Part shown: in pieces, positions 61,348 to 64,000 of the stretch
Layout: each line of letters opens with the position of its first letter
Numbering within the stretch: the stretch's first letter is position 1
NCBI GenBank assembly: GCA_013397075.1
Contig: VWZS01003937.1
Location: forward strand, 4,422,100-4,486,099
DNA from: Rhabdornis inornatus
Taxonomy: Eukaryota; Chordata; Aves; Passeriformes; Rhabdornithidae
DNA: 64,000 nt
Reading direction: 5' to 3'
The notes under the pieces: generated by a model
What the model was told of the DNA's origin: nothing
What the model saw: only the letters and a program-made list of their open reading frames with translations
Databases searched by the model: none
Made by a program: the position numbers and the translations under genes

Positions 61348-61369
61348 TCATCAGTCATTCTGTCACACC

Positions 61370-64000
61370 CCTAACGCTGTTGTTTGTCGTCATTTGCTCG
61401 GGTTCTTCCGTCACTTGTGGGCATAGCGTGAAGGCGGTGGGTGGTGGGTGGTGGGGCTGAGCTCCCAGGGCAGGAGGGGACAGGACAGGACTCTGTGACC
61501 CCCTGGGGATGCAGGATGCTCGGTGGCACTGGGGGCACTGCGGGGTGGCTGAGTGTTGCGTCACGCTGTTGCCAGGGGGGTGCCCGACACTCTGCAGTGC
61601 GCCAGTCCCAGGCGGGAAAGGGTTACCTGGAGCCTTTGCTTGCAAAATATTTCTTTTGGCTCAGCCTGCCAAAAAAGTAGCCCTGGCATGCTCCCGAGGA
61701 AGGCAAGGCCGGGGCTGAGGGCAGGTGGCGGGCGCAGGTTAAATAAAGAGCTTTCCACTCCACTTATGGGAAGCCCACCTGCCATGGTGCTGTCCCTGGG
61801 GGGTGAGGGCAGCCAGGGCCACTTCCTCACCCTGCCTGACACGCTTGCCCTTGCCAGTGGTCACGCGTGAGGAGCTGCCTGCGAAGGGACCACCCCCTCC
61901 TCTGCCCCCTTGAGCCATCTCTTCCCGGGATCACATCCTGTGCTCAGGAACTCCCTGGGAGCCCGAAGGAAAATCCCAGGGGCTTCCCCTTGCCGAGGGC
62001 GTTTGCCTGCTCTGTTTGCCCATGAAGAGGCAGAGCAGAATGGGAGGAGGGAAAGATGCTCCTGGCCTGTCTCATTTCTCCCTTACTGGGGCAAGGGGGC
62101 TCTGGGACCCCCCTTTATATCCAGCATTCACACACACACACCCACCAGGTGTTCCCTCTGGGAGCTCCTCTCCCTCTGGGAGCTATCCTAAAGCCCCACC
62201 AGGCTTGTCACATGTTCCTGGGTCAGGGCACATGTGCAGGGACCATCAGCCTTTGAAGTAGGAGGATTTCTGGAGCACAGGACCCTGTCATGAGAGCCGT
62301 GCCTTAGTTTTGGGGTGTTCTTTTTCTGTGGGAGACAGCAGTACTAGGGGAAAAAAGATTATTTTCAGATAAACTTCCAGCCCAGAAAGGTTTGTTGCTG
62401 TGCTGTGGCTATGCTAAGGGTGCATTCGTTTTGCATTTTGGCTGGTTTTACTTGCATTAAAGTGGGACCCATACATGAGTTCACTTTTTTGTTTAGCACT
62501 ATCCCAAAGCAAAAGCCTGTGGGAGGAGCTGCCCTGATCCTTCCCTGGTATCTGAGGGCAGGGAGGGCCATAGTGCAGCCCTAAGGGCTCTCAGTGACAG
62601 GGGATAGACTGGAAACTAGTTGCTTCTCAAAAAGAAAACACAAACTTTTATTGCCATTTGTGTAGTGGCACATACTTCATCCGCCAGCTTCCTGCTGGGA
62701 TTTTGGGAGGTGCTTAACATTAAGTCCTCAGTACTTGACCCCTGACCTCATGTTCAGTTGTGGCTTAGGTGGTGTTGTGAGACAGCTTTTAGGACCTGCT
62801 TCTGTTATTTAATTAAAATACTGTTTGAGAAGCAAAGATAAAAGTTAGCTTAGAGAAGTAGCCTCATGAGTTATCATTCACAGACTCCACTTTTTCACCT
62901 ATAATATTAATTTATGGTCCTAAACTCACAGTGGAACAGGCTGATTTTCGAAAAGGGGAGTGATGCTGAGCCAGCCACTCATCTCCAGCCTGACCAAAAT
63001 CAAAGCGATCAGGAGAAGCTTGCTCCTTCTGCACGAAGACCTATACTTTGCAGAGCCAAACCTGGGTTTAGGACCCCTCATGAGCACAGCTGTGGGCAGA
63101 GGTGAGTCCTTCAGCAGTCAGGGTGTTACACAGGCACTAAGAGGCTGGTGACTGGCATGTCACTGTCTGCTGCCCCTAACAGCAGCATTTAGTCTCACTC
63201 TAACCCACAGCATAAGGTATGCTCAACAGCCTCAGTGCCAATCTCATCCAGTTGAAGAAAAATGCCCTAGAGTACATTCTTACAGCTGAAAAAAAATGAA
63301 GACTGGTTTTGGGGGTTTTTTTGTTGCTTAATCAGTGAACAGGGATGCTATGAGTCTTAAGCCTATGAAACCACTTTGTTCAGGTTTTAATTTCAAACTT
63401 AAGCACTCTCTTTATTCTGAAACCAGTCTTTCATTTTGGCTTGGGGTTTTCCTTAATGTTTTTAGCGATTGAAGACACAGACTGTTTGGAAGCAGGTAAG
63501 TTGGATTTTCATATGACTTCCTTTGTTGGGAAGGTGTTACGGAAATTCTTTTTGTGCACAGTCGACTGGGTTTGGTCTTTGTTGTGCAGTTCTCAATAAT
63601 GTCATTACCCTCCCTGCACCTCTAACAGTGCTGTTGGCAACAGGCAAAGGATCCCCAGGACACAAAGGATCCCCAAGAGCAGCATCCTCTGTTTTGAGAA
63701 AGGCAAAGGGATGAATGGGGCATCAGAGGAGTAAAAGGGAATAGAAGGATGCATGACACTCCCATACTGTGGGAGGGAGGGTAACCTTTTGCCTGCACCA
63801 AAAACATCCTCTGGGGCTGCAGCTCACTGCTTGCTCTACAGCCGTCTGGATCCAGGGCTGGACCAGTGCTGGACAACCCTCCATAACTTTGGTCTACATC
63901 CAGCGGGCAACCCAAGAAGCTGCCCTCGGTCCAAGTATCACCAAAGGATGGAAAATCTCAAGAGAGGAGGAATCCTTGAAAGGACAAAAATTGTGTGGGG
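61370..64000. other. ACTA1 downstream region, no supported gene
   Basis: About 2.6 kb. It contains G-rich TGGG/TGG repeats at 61438-61456, a CA run at about 62130-62145, and unremarkable moderately GC-rich DNA. A pair of exon-like segments with good splice sites (ending 63101, and 63466-63495) is listed as a weak finding. I see no clear protein match. In human the next gene is CCSAP, but nothing resembling it is seen here. Confidence 0.5.

Noticed and set aside
61438..61456. Canonical G-quadruplex downstream of ACTA1
   Set aside because: Only three runs of three or more G are present, separated by TGGT; at best a weak two-layer motif.

Overview
The window is nuclear DNA of a vertebrate, most likely a bird. 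The evidence is intron-rich genes with GT-AG splice sites, an AT-rich intronic background, a 3' fragment of a CR1 LINE in its typical avian form, two solo-LTR-like insertions of avian endogenous-retrovirus type, and proteins that look like sauropsid orthologues of human genes. I cannot fix the order or species. The gene order ABCB10 - NUP133 - ACTA1 is the conserved tetrapod block also seen on human 1q42. All three genes lie on the + strand. I found no prokaryotic, phage or CRISPR content.

Layout. 1-5530 is intron 1 of ABCB10; its first exon, with the mitochondrial targeting sequence, lies before the window. 5531-20559 holds ABCB10 exons 2-13: six exons of membrane domain, then six of a complete ABC ATPase cassette. 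20560-23470 is 3'UTR and intergenic DNA. 23470-23990 is a CpG-island promoter containing exon 1 of NUP133. 23783-54819 is the complete NUP133 gene. I resolved 26 coding exons that join in frame to 1153 codons plus a stop, including one GC-AG intron. 54820-58580 is 3'UTR and intergenic DNA. 58600-58990 is the ACTA1 muscle promoter (CArG, MCAT, E-box and TATA elements). A 27-base run of N covers the predicted transcription start. 59026-61100 is ACTA1 (skeletal alpha-actin), complete in seven exons but with one extra C in coding exon 6 that breaks the frame. 61101-64000 is ACTA1 3'UTR and downstream DNA with no gene I can support.

The three genes are not a functional unit. ABCB10 is a mitochondrial inner-membrane half-transporter linked to heme synthesis, NUP133 is a scaffold of the nuclear-pore Y complex, and ACTA1 is the thin-filament actin of skeletal muscle. 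NUP133 has a housekeeping CpG-island promoter, while ACTA1 has a TATA/SRF-type tissue-specific promoter.

I see no undescribed biological system. The points most worth a second look are: the ACTA1 frameshift; a perfect 13-bp hairpin inside the NUP133 exon that encodes the membrane-curvature-sensing ALPS motif; a solo LTR inserted about 70 bp upstream of a weak NUP133 3' splice site; the GC-AG intron; a strong G-quadruplex motif upstream of ABCB10 exon 5; an apparent ABCB10 C-terminal extension; and a 204-codon antisense open frame in an ABCB10 intron.
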